This document shows positions 8,911 through 19,900 of a stretch of DNA of 64,000 bases, piece by piece. Source of the stretch: CAYPEK01 sp964409645. Lineage in GTDB: Bacteria > UBP15 > UBA6099. A program made the translations under genes and the position numbers. Positions within the stretch are counted from its first letter, which is position 1. Each line of letters opens with the position of its first letter. The notes below the pieces were generated by a model that worked only from the letters and a program-made list of their open reading frames with translations, made no database searches and was not told where the DNA came from. The stretch lies in contig CAYPEK010000005.1 in assembly GCA_964409645.1 (NCBI GenBank), positions 28,661 through 92,660 of the forward strand, written 5' to 3'.

Positions 8911-10062
8911 TCAGAACCCTCCTTCGTCTGAAACCGTACCCGTCATTCCGTTGATGAGCCTGAAACGGCCCGCATTCTTGAGCATTAGCTTCGGGTCACC
9001 GTTTGGAAGTTCGATCATCCATATTTCGGAGACCCACTCGTTTTCGTCGTCGCGGCGGCGGAAATAAATCCGCTTTCCGTCCCGCGTCCACTGCGGGGAT
9101 GTCCCGCGCGCCGTGAGCTGCGTTCGTTGCCCGCCGGCAATATCAATTATCCATATTCCGGTCGAATCGCCGAGACTGTCCCGTGTATGCACGGCGATCC
9201 TGCGGCCGTCCGGACTGAACACCGGTTCGTTGTCGCTCACTTCGTCGGGCGTGAGCAGCTTCCAGTTGTCGTCCCTGCCGCTGCCGATGTAGAGCTGGCG
9301 GCAGCCGGTCGCGCTGTCAATGCGGCCCGCGATTATTTTGCTGCCATTCGGCGACCACGCTTCGAGGCGCGAGTTTTGAAAAGTATTCAGCACTTTCCTT
9401 TTCGCGACGTCGAACACTAGCGTATCGCCGATATCAGCGGCGCCGAACGCCATCCGCTGAACCGCCAGAAGCGTGCCGTCAGGCGAAAAATTTCTCGGCG
9501 CATGAAGCACACCTACGTGATTCTTCGGGCTCTTCCAGAACTGTTTCGGCTTCGAGCAGTCGGAGTCCGCCCGGCAGTACCACACCCCGCCGTCATAGTC
9601 CGGCTTGCCGTATTTGCCTAGGTTGATTCTGTTGAAAACAAGCAACTTGCCGTCAGGCGACAACACCGGGTTGAGGTCCGAAACATTCGCGGGCGGCTTG
9701 TCGAGAAAATTCGTCTCTTTCTTCGACTGCTGCTCGCGGCCGGAGTCGAGCGTCTCCTTTGCAAGAGCGTACGGCGTATATGGGTCCGCCTCTCCTGTCG
9801 GCGTCTGATAGACAATCAGTTTCGCCTTTTCAGAAATCACATAACCGCCGACGCCGTTGCCGCCGGACGTGAGCCGGCGCGGCTTCTCTCCTTCCGTCCA
9901 AATCCAAAGGCTTGCGGATTCCTTCTCCGCCGAGCGCATGAAAATGAGCCGGTCTTTGGAGTCAGGCGCCACCACGCCGCCCTTGGGTTCGGCAGCCTGT
10001 GCAGCAGCACATGCAAAAAAAGCCGCCACTGTGATTGCTATTATCAATGTTCGCCGATTCAT
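8911..10062 (-). CDS. TolB-like beta-propeller, secreted
   Basis: 383 aa with a classic Sec signal peptide (cleavage after AQA, near residue 23). The rest is WD40/PD40-type propeller repeats of the TolB C-terminal kind: VLSPDGKLLVFNR, NFSPDGTLLAVQR, AWSPNGSKIIAGR, VFSPDGRRIAVHT and QWTRDGKRIYFRR. There is no TolB N-terminal domain, so this is not a true TolB. Such proteins usually bind protein or carbohydrate in the periplasm. Its stop is 1 base from the kinase start, and thrS lies 131 bases upstream. A GC-rich hairpin (10103-10123) sits in the leader between thrS and this gene. Confidence 0.8.
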   Translation of the reverse strand: MNRRTLIIAITVAAFFACAAAQAAEPKGGVVAPDSKDRLIFMRSAEKESASLWIWTEGEKPRRLTSGGNGVGGYVISEKAKLIVYQTPTGEADPYTPYALAKETLDSGREQQSKKETNFLDKPPANVSDLNPVLSPDGKLLVFNRINLGKYGKPDYDGGVWYCRADSDCSKPKQFWKSPKNHVGVLHAPRNFSPDGTLLAVQRMAFGAADIGDTLVFDVAKRKVLNTFQNSRLEAWSPNGSKIIAGRIDSATGCRQLYIGSGRDDNWKLLTPDEVSDNEPVFSPDGRRIAVHTRDSLGDSTGIWIIDIAGGQRTQLTARGTSPQWTRDGKRIYFRRRDDENEWVSEIWMIELPNGDPKLMLKNAGRFRLINGMTGTVSDEGGF

Positions 10063-10193
10063 GATTAACTCTTGTTCAAATAATATTTCGGCGCTTTGAG
10101 CTGCACAGGCTGCGAGCCCGTGCGGACTTGTCGATGCATCTTATATTGGACGGGATATTCGTGAATTTCCCGCCGGATATGATCGATTCGATA

Positions 10194-12092
10194 TCAGCCG
10201 AAGAAAATCGGGCGGCGGCTGACGCTCGCCGGGAGCGGCAGCGGGCGATACGGCGTGCCGGCCGTCTCCTCACGTATCTGCTCCACCAGTTCTTCGAACT
10301 TCATTTCCTTCTGCTCGCGCGTCTTCCGTATCCGCGCCATTAGGATACCCGACTCCATCTCCTTCTTGCCCACGACGAGTATGTACGGGATCCATTCCTT
10401 CTCGGCGTTGCGGATTTTCTTTCCGACGGTGTCCGAGCGGTCGTCAATGTCCGCACGAATGTTCGCCGCCGCGAGCTTCGCGCAAAGCTCCTCGCCGAAC
10501 GCCGTGAATTCATCGCTCACCGGCGCCACACGCACCTGAGTCGGCGCCAGCCACACCGGGAACATCCCCGGCCGGCCCTGCTTGATGTCGATTGCGATGT
10601 TTTCGAGGATCGCGCAGAGCGTGCGCTCGATGCTGCCGAACGACGACGCATGCAGGATGACCGCCGACGGATGCTTCTTGCCGTCCTCGTCGATGTGGCC
10701 GATGTTGAACCGCTCGCCGTCCTTCACATCCCACTGCACGGTCGATACCTGTATGTTGCTTTCGTCCTCAGTGATACTCTGAAATTCGTTCTTGATCGCA
10801 TAGTAGTGCGTCATCTCCGGCATGAGCTTGAAGAACGACGGCACGCCCATGTTGCGGCAGATGTTAAGCAGCCATTCCTTGTTTTCCTCAAAGAAATCTA
10901 TCGTGCCCTCCCAGCCGAGCACCCAGCGGTCCCCCGCGATGATGTTGTTCATCAGGTCGCGGAACTTGTAGCAGAGCACCTCGTACTCCTGCTTCGCCTC
11001 ATCGACCGTCGCGCAAGCGGCGTGCATGTCCGTCATCATAAAGTTGCGCACACGTTTCAAGCCGCTCACCTCGCCCTCCTGCTCGTTGCGGAAGCAGGTG
11101 GCCTCCTCGTAAACCTTCAGCGGCGACTGCCGGCGCGAGAATCGCACGTTCTGCATGAACGGGAACCCGAGCGGGTCGGACGCGTAGCGCAGGAAGCACG
11201 TCCCGCGGCCACCGTCCACCTTGTAGTCGCGTTCGTGGAACTCGCCCATCAGCTCACCAACGATGTTGTTGTCGCTCTTGATGATGATCGGGTTCTTCAT
11301 CTCCATCGCGCCCCATTCGTGCGCGAGGCGGCCCGCGTACTCAAGAATCAGCTTCTGGACGAACAGCCCCTTCGGATACCATTTAAAGTGCCCCTTCTCG
11401 GACACTTCGCAGTAATCAACCAGTTCCTGCTGCTGCATGTACTTGATGTGCATCGGCTGCCGCTCGGTGTCCACCCCGCGGCCGAGCTCGTTGCCAACGA
11501 AGCGTTTCAGCAACTTATAAACCGGTTGCTTTTTATCGAATATCTTGCAGCGCGAATATACCTCCGGGTCAATGTCGTACAGACCGCCATCGAGGTCCAC
11601 CGCGACGAACCTCGTGAACTTCTCGCGCGGCGCTTTCTCTTTTTTCGCCTCTTCTTCCTTCTCTTCCTTTTCATCCGCCGTGAACACGCCGCTCCACTCC
11701 GACAGCGGGTGCCCCTTCGCGCTGATCTCGAAGCCCTTGTACCAGCCGAACGGCGCGCGGAACACATCCACTTTGCCTTCCAGCAACTCCGCCGTCCGCT
11801 TCAGAACCTGCAGCGCCGTGCGCGGGTTAGACGGGTCCTGCGTCAGGTGCACGTACGGATACACGACTACCTTTCCGCACTTGAGCGTCTCGGCGCGCTT
11901 CAGCGTGTCCTCCGCGAGCTTGGCCGCCACGACGTTCGGCGCGCGCTCGTCGTCTTTCTCGACGCCTATGTAAACGACCATGCAGTCGCCTTCATAAGCA
12001 TACTCGTGCTCCGTTATCTCCTCGGCCGCCTTCATCGCCGGTTCGGTCGATTTTATCCTTATGTAATTCGTATGAATCCCAAGTGTGCGCAT
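10194..12092 (-). CDS. thrS: Threonyl-tRNA synthetase, archaeal type
   Basis: 632 aa class II synthetase charging tRNA-Thr. Residues 1 to about 145 (MRTLGIHTNYI..., VVVYPYVHLT, FRAPFGWYKGFEISAKGHPLSE) match the D-Tyr-deacylase-like editing domain found at the N-terminus of archaeal ThrRS, not the TGS/SAD pair of bacterial ThrRS. The catalytic core has motif 2 (CFRNEQEGEVSGLKRVRNF) and motif 3 (SSFGSIERTL), followed by a standard anticodon-binding domain (DDRSDTVGKKIRNAE) and a short tail. No bacterial-type copy is in the window. The ATG start lies in the divergent region shared with the TMTC-like gene. The editing-domain assignment is by motif recognition only. Confidence 0.88.
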   Translation of the reverse strand: MRTLGIHTNYIRIKSTEPAMKAAEEITEHEYAYEGDCMVVYIGVEKDDERAPNVVAAKLAEDTLKRAETLKCGKVVVYPYVHLTQDPSNPRTALQVLKRTAELLEGKVDVFRAPFGWYKGFEISAKGHPLSEWSGVFTADEKEEKEEEAKKEKAPREKFTRFVAVDLDGGLYDIDPEVYSRCKIFDKKQPVYKLLKRFVGNELGRGVDTERQPMHIKYMQQQELVDYCEVSEKGHFKWYPKGLFVQKLILEYAGRLAHEWGAMEMKNPIIIKSDNNIVGELMGEFHERDYKVDGGRGTCFLRYASDPLGFPFMQNVRFSRRQSPLKVYEEATCFRNEQEGEVSGLKRVRNFMMTDMHAACATVDEAKQEYEVLCYKFRDLMNNIIAGDRWVLGWEGTIDFFEENKEWLLNICRNMGVPSFFKLMPEMTHYYAIKNEFQSITEDESNIQVSTVQWDVKDGERFNIGHIDEDGKKHPSAVILHASSFGSIERTLCAILENIAIDIKQGRPGMFPVWLAPTQVRVAPVSDEFTAFGEELCAKLAAANIRADIDDRSDTVGKKIRNAEKEWIPYILVVGKKEMESGILMARIRKTREQKEMKFEELVEQIREETAGTPYRPLPLPASVSRRPIFFG

Positions 12093-12210
12093 CGTATCCG
12101 CTCCCTCTACACAATGATACAGCCGTTTTCACAGCGGCAAATGTTAAATTTAGTTCCGCATAGAGCGTTTGTCAACGAGATGTCCCTTACACATCGCTCC
12201 CGCTTTCGTC

Positions 12211-12216
12211 TATAAT
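12211..12216 (+). promoter_or_regulatory. -10 box TATAAT for TMTC-like gene
   Basis: A perfect TATAAT stands 18 bases before the chosen ATG (12235). The -35 region is poor (TTACAC 18 bases upstream matches the consensus weakly). The same exact hexamer precedes the genes at 53879 and 61092, which suggests it is the housekeeping -10 element of this organism. Confidence 0.45.
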
Positions 12217-12234
12217 AACCGCTGGGAGCCCCGG

Positions 12235-13785
12235 ATGCGGGCCGCCCGGATCGATATGCGGATATTAGGCGCTAAACGGCTACACATTTTAATAGCGCTC
12301 GCGGTTGCGGCGCTTGCCGCCGCAACTTATGCGCGTACTCTCGACTACGGTTTCGTGTGGGACGACAAGATGATCCTGCGCGAAGACACCCGGTCGCTCG
12401 ACGTGCGTCAGTCGCTGCGGGCATTCTCAGAGAACATCGACCGCCTGTACCGACCGCTGCGGACTATCACTTATGCCATCGACGCTAAGTTCGTCACGCC
12501 TAAACACCCGACACGCCCCTACCACGTCACAAACATCCTGCTCTACGCACTCTCGGCCGCCGCGCTGTACATATTTCTGCTGGTGCTGACCGGCCGGACC
12601 GGGTTCGCCGCCGCCGCCGCCGCGCTTTTCGCCGTGCATCCAGTGCACGCGGAGTCCGCGGCGTGGATTTCCGGGCGTGCGGACCTGATGGCAATGGCGG
12701 CGATGTGCTTCTCTTTCTCGCTCCTGATCGTATTCTCACGCGGAGCTAAAAGCGCCGCCACCCTGATCCCGGGATTGCTCTTCTATGTAGCCGCCCTGCT
12801 CTCGAAAGAAACCGCCGCCACCGGATTCGCCATACTCGCGTGCTGCTTCATCCTGTTCCCGCCAGAAAACAAAAAAAACTATGCAATCAAAGCCTTTTAT
12901 ACGACAACGATGGTCGCTGTCATCACGCTGCTCTACATCTATATCCGCTCGTTCGTCGCCCCTAACACGGGTCAGGCGACAACCCCCATCGGCGACACGC
13001 TCACCGCGCGGCTGGCCGCATTCGCGCCCGCATTCGCGGATTACCACCGACTCTCAATCCTGCCGCTCCGGCAGTGCCTCGTGTACGAGCTGGCAGCGCC
13101 GAAGCCGCCATATTTGGCAACAATAGCGACCGCCGCCGCTCTCGTGGCGGTCGCTGTCGCTCTCGGCATCATTCTCAGGAAAAAAGCTCCTGTCGTCTCT
13201 TTCGCGGCGGCATGGTGGATACTCACTCTCATTCCGGTTTCGAACATAATACCGATTCCGCTCATCGAAGCCGAGCGGTTCCTTTTTCTCCCCTCGGCGG
13301 CATGGTGCATGATCGCCGCCGGAGTGTTCCTGATCGATCGGCCGACAGTGCTGAGGCTGCCGCTCCGAGCCTTTTTTTTCGCGTTGTTCGTCGCCTACAT
13401 CGCCCTTTCGGCGCAACGCATACCCGTCTTCGAGTCGGAATATAAAATCTGGTCCGACACATCGAAATGTGCAACCGCATCGACGATAGCGCACTTCAAT
13501 TTCGGAAACGAGTGCATGAAGAAAGAACAATATCTGAATGCCATCGAAGAATACGAACGCGTCATCGAGTTAAAGCCTGAATATTTTCCCGCATACGCGA
13601 ATATCGGCGACGCCTACGCTCTGATGGGTAAATACGACAGCGCGATTCCTTACTTCAAGATGAGCCTCGACCGAATGCCGAATCAGCCGAAAGTTATGAT
13701 TAAGATTAGTCTGGCCTATGACAAAATGAAACGGCACGAAGAGGCGAAACTGTGGCACGAAAAAGTCCGAAAAATAGTCAAGTGA
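12235..13785 (+). CDS. TMTC/DUF1736-like glycosyltransferase with TPR
   Basis: 516 aa membrane protein of the GT-C fold. The first luminal loop carries GFVWDDKMIL, matching the FxxDD-type motif of TMTC and related mannosyltransferases, and HPVHAESAAWISGRAD is the typical second loop. About ten hydrophobic segments follow, then two to three TPR repeats at the C-terminus (YLNAIEEYERVIELKPEYFPAYANIG...). Such proteins move a lipid-linked sugar to protein or glycan on the outside of the membrane. I chose ATG 12235 because GGGAG lies 6 bases upstream; a longer frame from 12169 adds 22 unlikely residues. It faces the thrS operon and ends at a bidirectional terminator. Confidence 0.8.
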   Translation: MRAARIDMRILGAKRLHILIALAVAALAAATYARTLDYGFVWDDKMILREDTRSLDVRQSLRAFSENIDRLYRPLRTITYAIDAKFVTPKHPTRPYHVTNILLYALSAAALYIFLLVLTGRTGFAAAAAALFAVHPVHAESAAWISGRADLMAMAAMCFSFSLLIVFSRGAKSAATLIPGLLFYVAALLSKETAATGFAILACCFILFPPENKKNYAIKAFYTTTMVAVITLLYIYIRSFVAPNTGQATTPIGDTLTARLAAFAPAFADYHRLSILPLRQCLVYELAAPKPPYLATIATAAALVAVAVALGIILRKKAPVVSFAAAWWILTLIPVSNIIPIPLIEAERFLFLPSAAWCMIAAGVFLIDRPTVLRLPLRAFFFALFVAYIALSAQRIPVFESEYKIWSDTSKCATASTIAHFNFGNECMKKEQYLNAIEEYERVIELKPEYFPAYANIGDAYALMGKYDSAIPYFKMSLDRMPNQPKVMIKISLAYDKMKRHEEAKLWHEKVRKIVK

Positions 13786-13859
13786 CTACTTGCTGACGCG
13801 CGCGGCTCTGATATTTCAATCTCCAATAGCCAGCTACCATCTCAATCCGCCGGAATAAA

Positions 13860-13889
13860 AAGAGGGCGGACATCGCTGCCCGCCCTCTT
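13860..13889. terminator. Bidirectional intrinsic terminator
   Basis: A 10-bp perfect stem (AAGAGGGCGG / CCGCCCTCTT) with a 10-base loop lies between two convergent genes. On the plus strand it is followed by TCTGTTTCTG; on the minus strand by TTTTTATT. It would therefore stop the TMTC-like gene and, more strongly, the giant cysteine-rich gene ending at 13915. Confidence 0.8.
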
Positions 13890-13914
13890 CTGTTTCTGTT
13901 AATATCGCCGCGAT

Positions 13915-16900
13915 TTACAGAGAATCGCAGGTGTTCATGCCGGAGTTCCACGTACATTTGGATGTGTGCCCTTCGCACACGGTCTGCAGACCGTCGAAGG
14001 TCGAACACGGCACGCACGTTGCAGGCGAAGCATTCAATGCGCAGGCATATCCCGTTACGCAAGCCGAGTCCGAAACGCAGGTTTCAACACACAAAACATT
14101 GCCGCTGTCCCATCCGCAAGATTTTTCCATGTCTGCTATACAGGAATATTGTTCAGTGTAGTTAGTGCAGGCTCCGAGATTATTGTAGCAAGTGGACATT
14201 GCGCTGCCCCAGTTGCAGTTCATATCCGCATCGCAAGTCGGTTGATCGGTGTAGCTTGAACATGCCACTGTATCGACACAGAAGTTGCTCGGGCCGCAAA
14301 TGCCAGACGCGCAGTCGGTGCCGACGCTGCACATGCAGCCGAGCGGATACGGTGTGGACACCGGGCACATTTCGCAGTAGGTATTAATCATATCCCACCA
14401 GCAGGTGTGCATCGTAGTGCAGCCCGATTCGGCATACGCCGTGCATGCGTTGGTCGTTACGCAGAGCGTTCCCGTCCATGTGCAGTCGATATCCGCCTGA
14501 CACGGATCCTGAATCGTGTAGTTGACGCAGACTCCGAGATCGTCGTAGCACATCGACGTACCGTAGCTCCAGTTGCAGTTTGCGTCGTTATCGCAGTTGA
14601 CCTGATCGACGTAGCCGCTGCAAGATGCGCCCACGTCCGCGCATGAAGTTCCGGTCCACGTGCAGGCGCTGTCAGCGATGCAGGCGTATTCGATGGAATA
14701 TCCCACGCAGGTCGCAAGGTCGTCGTAACACATGTTAGCGCTCACACTCCAGTTGCAGTTCGCATCGTTTTCACATGTAGATATATCGGTATGACTGCTG
14801 CACGATACGCTTGCGTCCATGCAAACCGACCCCGTCCACATGCAATCGACATCGGCTTCGCACGGATACTGCTGCGACGCGTACACAGAACATGACGGAT
14901 AATCGGTGTAGCACGTTCCGTCGTAATTGCTCCAGTTGCAGCTGGAGTCCATCTCGCAGGAGGTGCCGCTTGTATAACTTGAGCAACCGACCGCCGCCGT
15001 TTCGCATGATGTGCCGTTCCACGTGCAGGCGACGTCCGCGCTGCACGCATATTCGATCATGTATTCCGAGCAAGATGCAAGTTTGTCGAAGCAAGCACTG
15101 ATGCTTGTGCTCCAGATGCAGGTCGTGCCGCCGATGCAGCTTGTCTCATCCGAGTAGCTTGTACAACTCGCGGCCGTCNNNNNNNNNNNNNNNNNNNNNN
15201 NNNNNNNNNNNNNNNNNNNNNNNNNNNNNNNNNNNNNNNNNNNNNNNNNNNNNNNNNNNNNNNNNNNNNNNNNNNNNNCTGATCCGTGTAACCGCTGCAC
15301 GATGTTCCCATATCCGTACACGACGTGCCGGTCCACGTGCAGGCGACGTCCGCGCCGCACGCATATTCGATAATGTATTCCGAGCAAGATGCAAGTTTGT
15401 CGAAGCAAGCACTGATGCTCCCGCTCCAGATGCAGGTCGTGCCGCCGATGCAGCTTGTCTCATCCGAGTAACTCGAACAACTCGCGGCCGACATTTCGCA
15501 GAGGTTGCCGGAGCCGCAAATACCGGAGTTGCATTCCGTTCCGCTTGTGCACGCGCATCCGATCGGATACGGCGGAGAGATCGGGCAAAGCTCGCAGTAC
15601 GCGTTAGTCTGATCCCACCAGCACGTCGGGTCGGAAACGCAACCGGTTTCCGCATACGATGTGCACGCGTTGGTCATCACACAGAAGGCGCCCGTCCACG
15701 TGCAGGTTGCATCGTTCATGCAGGTCGTCTGGTCCATATAGCTCGCGCAGGTCGATACGCCGATCGCCTCGCAGGAAGTACCGTTCCACGTGCATTCGGT
15801 ATCCGTGTTACAGGATGTCTCGTAAATATATCCGGTGCAGTCGGCCAGATCTTGGTCGCACTGCGTACTCAAGGCATTCCAATTGCAGTTCGCATCCGCC
15901 TCGCAGGTTGCCTGATCCGTATAGCTTATGCATCCACCTGTGAGCGAAACGCAGTCCGTTCCGTTAAACGTGCAGAACGCGCCGTGCATGTTACACCACA
16001 TCGTGTCAGCCGACAGGTATGAGCACTGGCTGACGGCGTCTGTGAACTCTTGGCAGGTCGAATAATCTGTATTCCAGTAACAACTGGCCGAATAAGTGTT
16101 GCAGGAAGCCTGATCCGTGATGGACCCGCAGCCTGAGCCGCCGTTCATCACACACAGCGAGTACCCGCTGTCCCACGCGCAGTAGGAGTCCGAAGTACAG
16201 GTTGTCTCATCTGTGTAGTTCTGGCAGCAGTCGAGCGGGCAGTACATCGTCGATTCGCCGGGTTCACAACTCGTATTCCCACATGTCGGCTGGTTCATGC
16301 ATGAATAGTTGCCGAAGCCGTCGTTCATGCAGACGTACGGGTCGCAGCAGGAGCCGCCGGACATACAATCAACTCCGTATGCGAGGCATGCCGTGCCTAC
16401 GTTGCAAGTGGACAATCCACTGTCCCACACACATCCGTAAGATACGTTGTTTGCAGTACAATCAACTTCATTAAGAATCGAAGCACAGAATGCCGCGCTT
16501 ACTCCGAGACATTCCGTCCCGTTGTACGTACAGATACTGTGCGTTCCGCATGCCGTCTGATCGAAGTACATGCACTGAGCTTCGTTATACAAGCCTTCGC
16601 ACCATGTGCTTTCCCACACACACGCCACGTCGGCGTTGCACGCCACCTGATCCACGTAGTTCGTGCAGCTTGTCAGCGAACCACCGGCGTAGCACTTCGA
16701 TTCCGTACCGTTCCAAGAACAATAGACGTCGGAGCTGCACGAAGTTTCATCAGGGTACGACAAGCAGCAGTCGCTCGGGCAAGTGATAGTTGTTTCCGTC
16801 CCGCTGCAGACTGTGTCGCCGCAGACCGTCGCATCCGTACAGGACGAAACTCCGTAGCCGTTATCCAAGCAAACGAACGGCGAGCAGCAGGTGCCGCCGC

Positions 16901-19900
16901 TTGTGCAGTCCGCGCCGTACGTGATACAAGCTACTCCGCCCACGTCGCAAGATGTGCCGTTCCACGTGCATCCGTACGTGCCGGCCGCATTCACGCAATC
17001 CGTCTCGTTCGTAATCACCTGACAGGCTGCTGCGTTGATTCCAACACAATACGTTGTGAAAGTGCAGTAGCCGCCGTGCAGGCTGCTGCAATTTGTTTCG
17101 TCGAAATACATGCACTGGGCTTCTCCCGTGAATTCCGTGCAGTAAGTGCTTTCCCACACGCAGCCGGAGTTCCCGTTGCATTCGGTCTGATTCGCATAAG
17201 CCGAGCATCCGGAACTCGAAACAACACACGCGCTGTATTCAGTGAGCCACGTGCAGTTCGAATCCGTGGTGCATGACGTTTCGTCAGTGTATCCGGTGCA
17301 CTGCGGGCCGCCTGCGTAGCATGACGTGCCGTCCCACGTGCAGTACGTGCCGTGTATCGTGCACCAGTTCGAGTCGCCGCTGAAGAAGCCGCAGTTGGCC
17401 GAATCATAGAACTCCATACAACCCGATACGCCGTCATAGTAACACGATGAATTGTTATTGCAGCTCGCCTGATCCGTGTACGCCGAGCAGCCGATTGCGC
17501 CGCCCGCCACACACTGCGAGTTTCCGGTGTCCCACGAGCAATAGACGTCGGAAGAACAAGTAGCCTCATCCGCCAAAGACGGGCAGCAGTCCATCGGGCA
17601 GTACATCGTCGTTTCGCCGCCGTTGCAGGCCGCGTCGCCGCAGAATGTCGATTCAACACAAGAGGATACTCCGTAGCCGTTATCGACACAGGAGTACGGA
17701 TAGCAGCAGGTGCCGCCGCTCGTGCAGTCCGTGCCTAACGAGAGGCATGAGCCGGTCGAACAAGTCGATGTCTCAGTGCTCCACGTGCATCCGTAGCTTG
17801 TGCACATAGCTTCATCGGTCGCCATAGAGCAATCAACAACCGACTGGGCCACTCCGCAGTAAGTATAAGTGTAATCCCACTGGCAATTCGTGTCCGCTCC
17901 GCATGTGGCTTCGTCCATATGTTGCGAGCAGATACCGGCCTGCGTGAAGTGGCAGTAGCTGTTTGTGGCATCCCATTCGCAGCGCTCCATCATGTCATTC
18001 AAGCAGTCTGATTCATTAGCATGTATAAGTTGGCAATCGCCGTAGTTCGTATAGCAGTTGCCGGCCGTGTAGTTCCACCCACAGTTAAAACTTACCTGAC
18101 AAGTCGATTGATCCGTCACCGATTCACACAGAACCTCATTCGCGCAGACGTATCCGCTGGTTGTTTCCGTACAGACACCGTTGCAGCATCCGACCGTTCC
18201 GCCGGGCACACAGCCCTGTCCCGCAGGCACGCATGTTCCGTTGTTCGTGAAGCAGAGCCCGTATGTAGTATCCCATACGCAACTCAGATTTCCTTCGCAT
18301 GTTGTCTGATCCGTCACCACGTTGCAGCCGTCCACCGGTACGCAGGATTCGACCATCCACGTGCAAGCGGAATTTGTGGAGCACGATGCGCTGTCGGAGT
18401 AGGCTTCGCATCCGGAGCCGCAATCGGTCGATTGTTCTCCGTTGCAGCAGACTCCGTCGCCCACCGTCAGATCGCAGCTCACGCACGTGTTATTTGTCTT
18501 ATCACATGCCATGTAAGCTCCGCACTGATAATTATCCATGCAGTAACCTGCCGGGCATCCTTCATTGTCGGGGATTCCGGCGACATCCGGACACATATCG
18601 CACACATCCGGAAGAAGGTCGTTATCCATGTTCGCGGGTCTCGTGCTGACGCAGACGAAGCCGTTGCAGACGTCGCAGTACGCGCCGCTTGCATTGCCTA
18701 CGCATTGTTCGTCAGTGAGGCACTGGACTGAACAGCCGTTGTTATAGGTGGAGCCGGCTTCCGTCGGACACGAGTCGCAGGAATCCGGGATTCCGTCCGT
18801 ATCTGCGTCAGTCGGCTCAGTCGCCGCGCACATCCCCGTGCACTCATCATAGATTCCGCTGCAGCAGTCAGCCGGACCGAGAGCGGGCATCCCCGATTCG
18901 ATACAGGCACAGTCGTTCGCGCACCAGCCGGCCGATTCGCCCGCCTCGCATACGCCGTCGAGGTCGCACATGCAGTCCTGCGGGCATGTGGCGTTATCTT
19001 CGGTCCCTTGGTCGAACCCGCAGAACCCGTCTCCGCAAACCGCGGCGCAGTCATTGCACCAATATTTGCTTTCATTCGAATCGCAGTAGCCGCTGAAATC
19101 GCAAGCGCAGTCGCTCGCGCACGAGAATGTTGTTTCACCGTTGTAATATTCACAAACACTATCGTTGTCGCACGTTGCAGTCGTCGAAGAAGATTTACAC
19201 ACCATCATCATCAGCGCCGAATCCAGCTCGCAGACGTTTGTCGCATCGCAGCAATCCGCCGCCGTTGCGCATGTTTCATAAAGGCCGCTGCACACCGGGC
19301 AACCGCCGCTTGCGAGCGTTCCGGGAGCACACGGGCAGCCGTCTTGGCTGTTGATGACCGTGTCCGCGTCGCAGTCGCCGCTCGCCACCGAGAAGCTGCA
19401 CCCGTTCGAGCATGTCGTTATAGTGCTGCCGCTACAGTCCACCGTACAACTGTTGACGCTTAATTCATAAGCATCACAGTAGCCGTCGCCGCACTTGCAG
19501 TCCGCCGGACAGCTCTGTGCTGTTTCCATATAATCACAAACTCCGTTGCTGTTGCATTCGCCCGAAACAGGTTCGCAGACACCTGATACTGAGTTACAGA
19601 ATGACGAAACAGTCTGGCTGCATTCGCTGGTGCTTGTGCAGGCACAGCCGAACGCCTTCGGGGCTATCGAGCATTCATCCCTTACCGGACAAGTCTTTGT
19701 TGCCAAGTCGAGCGCGCTGCCATCGTAGCAGATACACCCGCCGGCGTCGTAGTCCGGATAGGAGTCCGCGGGGCAGGTACAGTAGGAATTACTGTACGTA
19801 TCCGGAGACATCCCAGCCGGGCAGGCCGCCGTGCATTCGCCTGTCAGCGGATTGATGTAAGGAGTCGCCGCGCCACAGACACATGTGCCGGTGGTGTCCG

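Noticed and set aside
10650..12215. 521-aa plus-strand frame across thrS
   Set aside because: Antisense to the conserved ThrRS core, low-complexity Arg/His/Val-rich, no domain. It exists because GC-rich codons leave few stops on the other strand.
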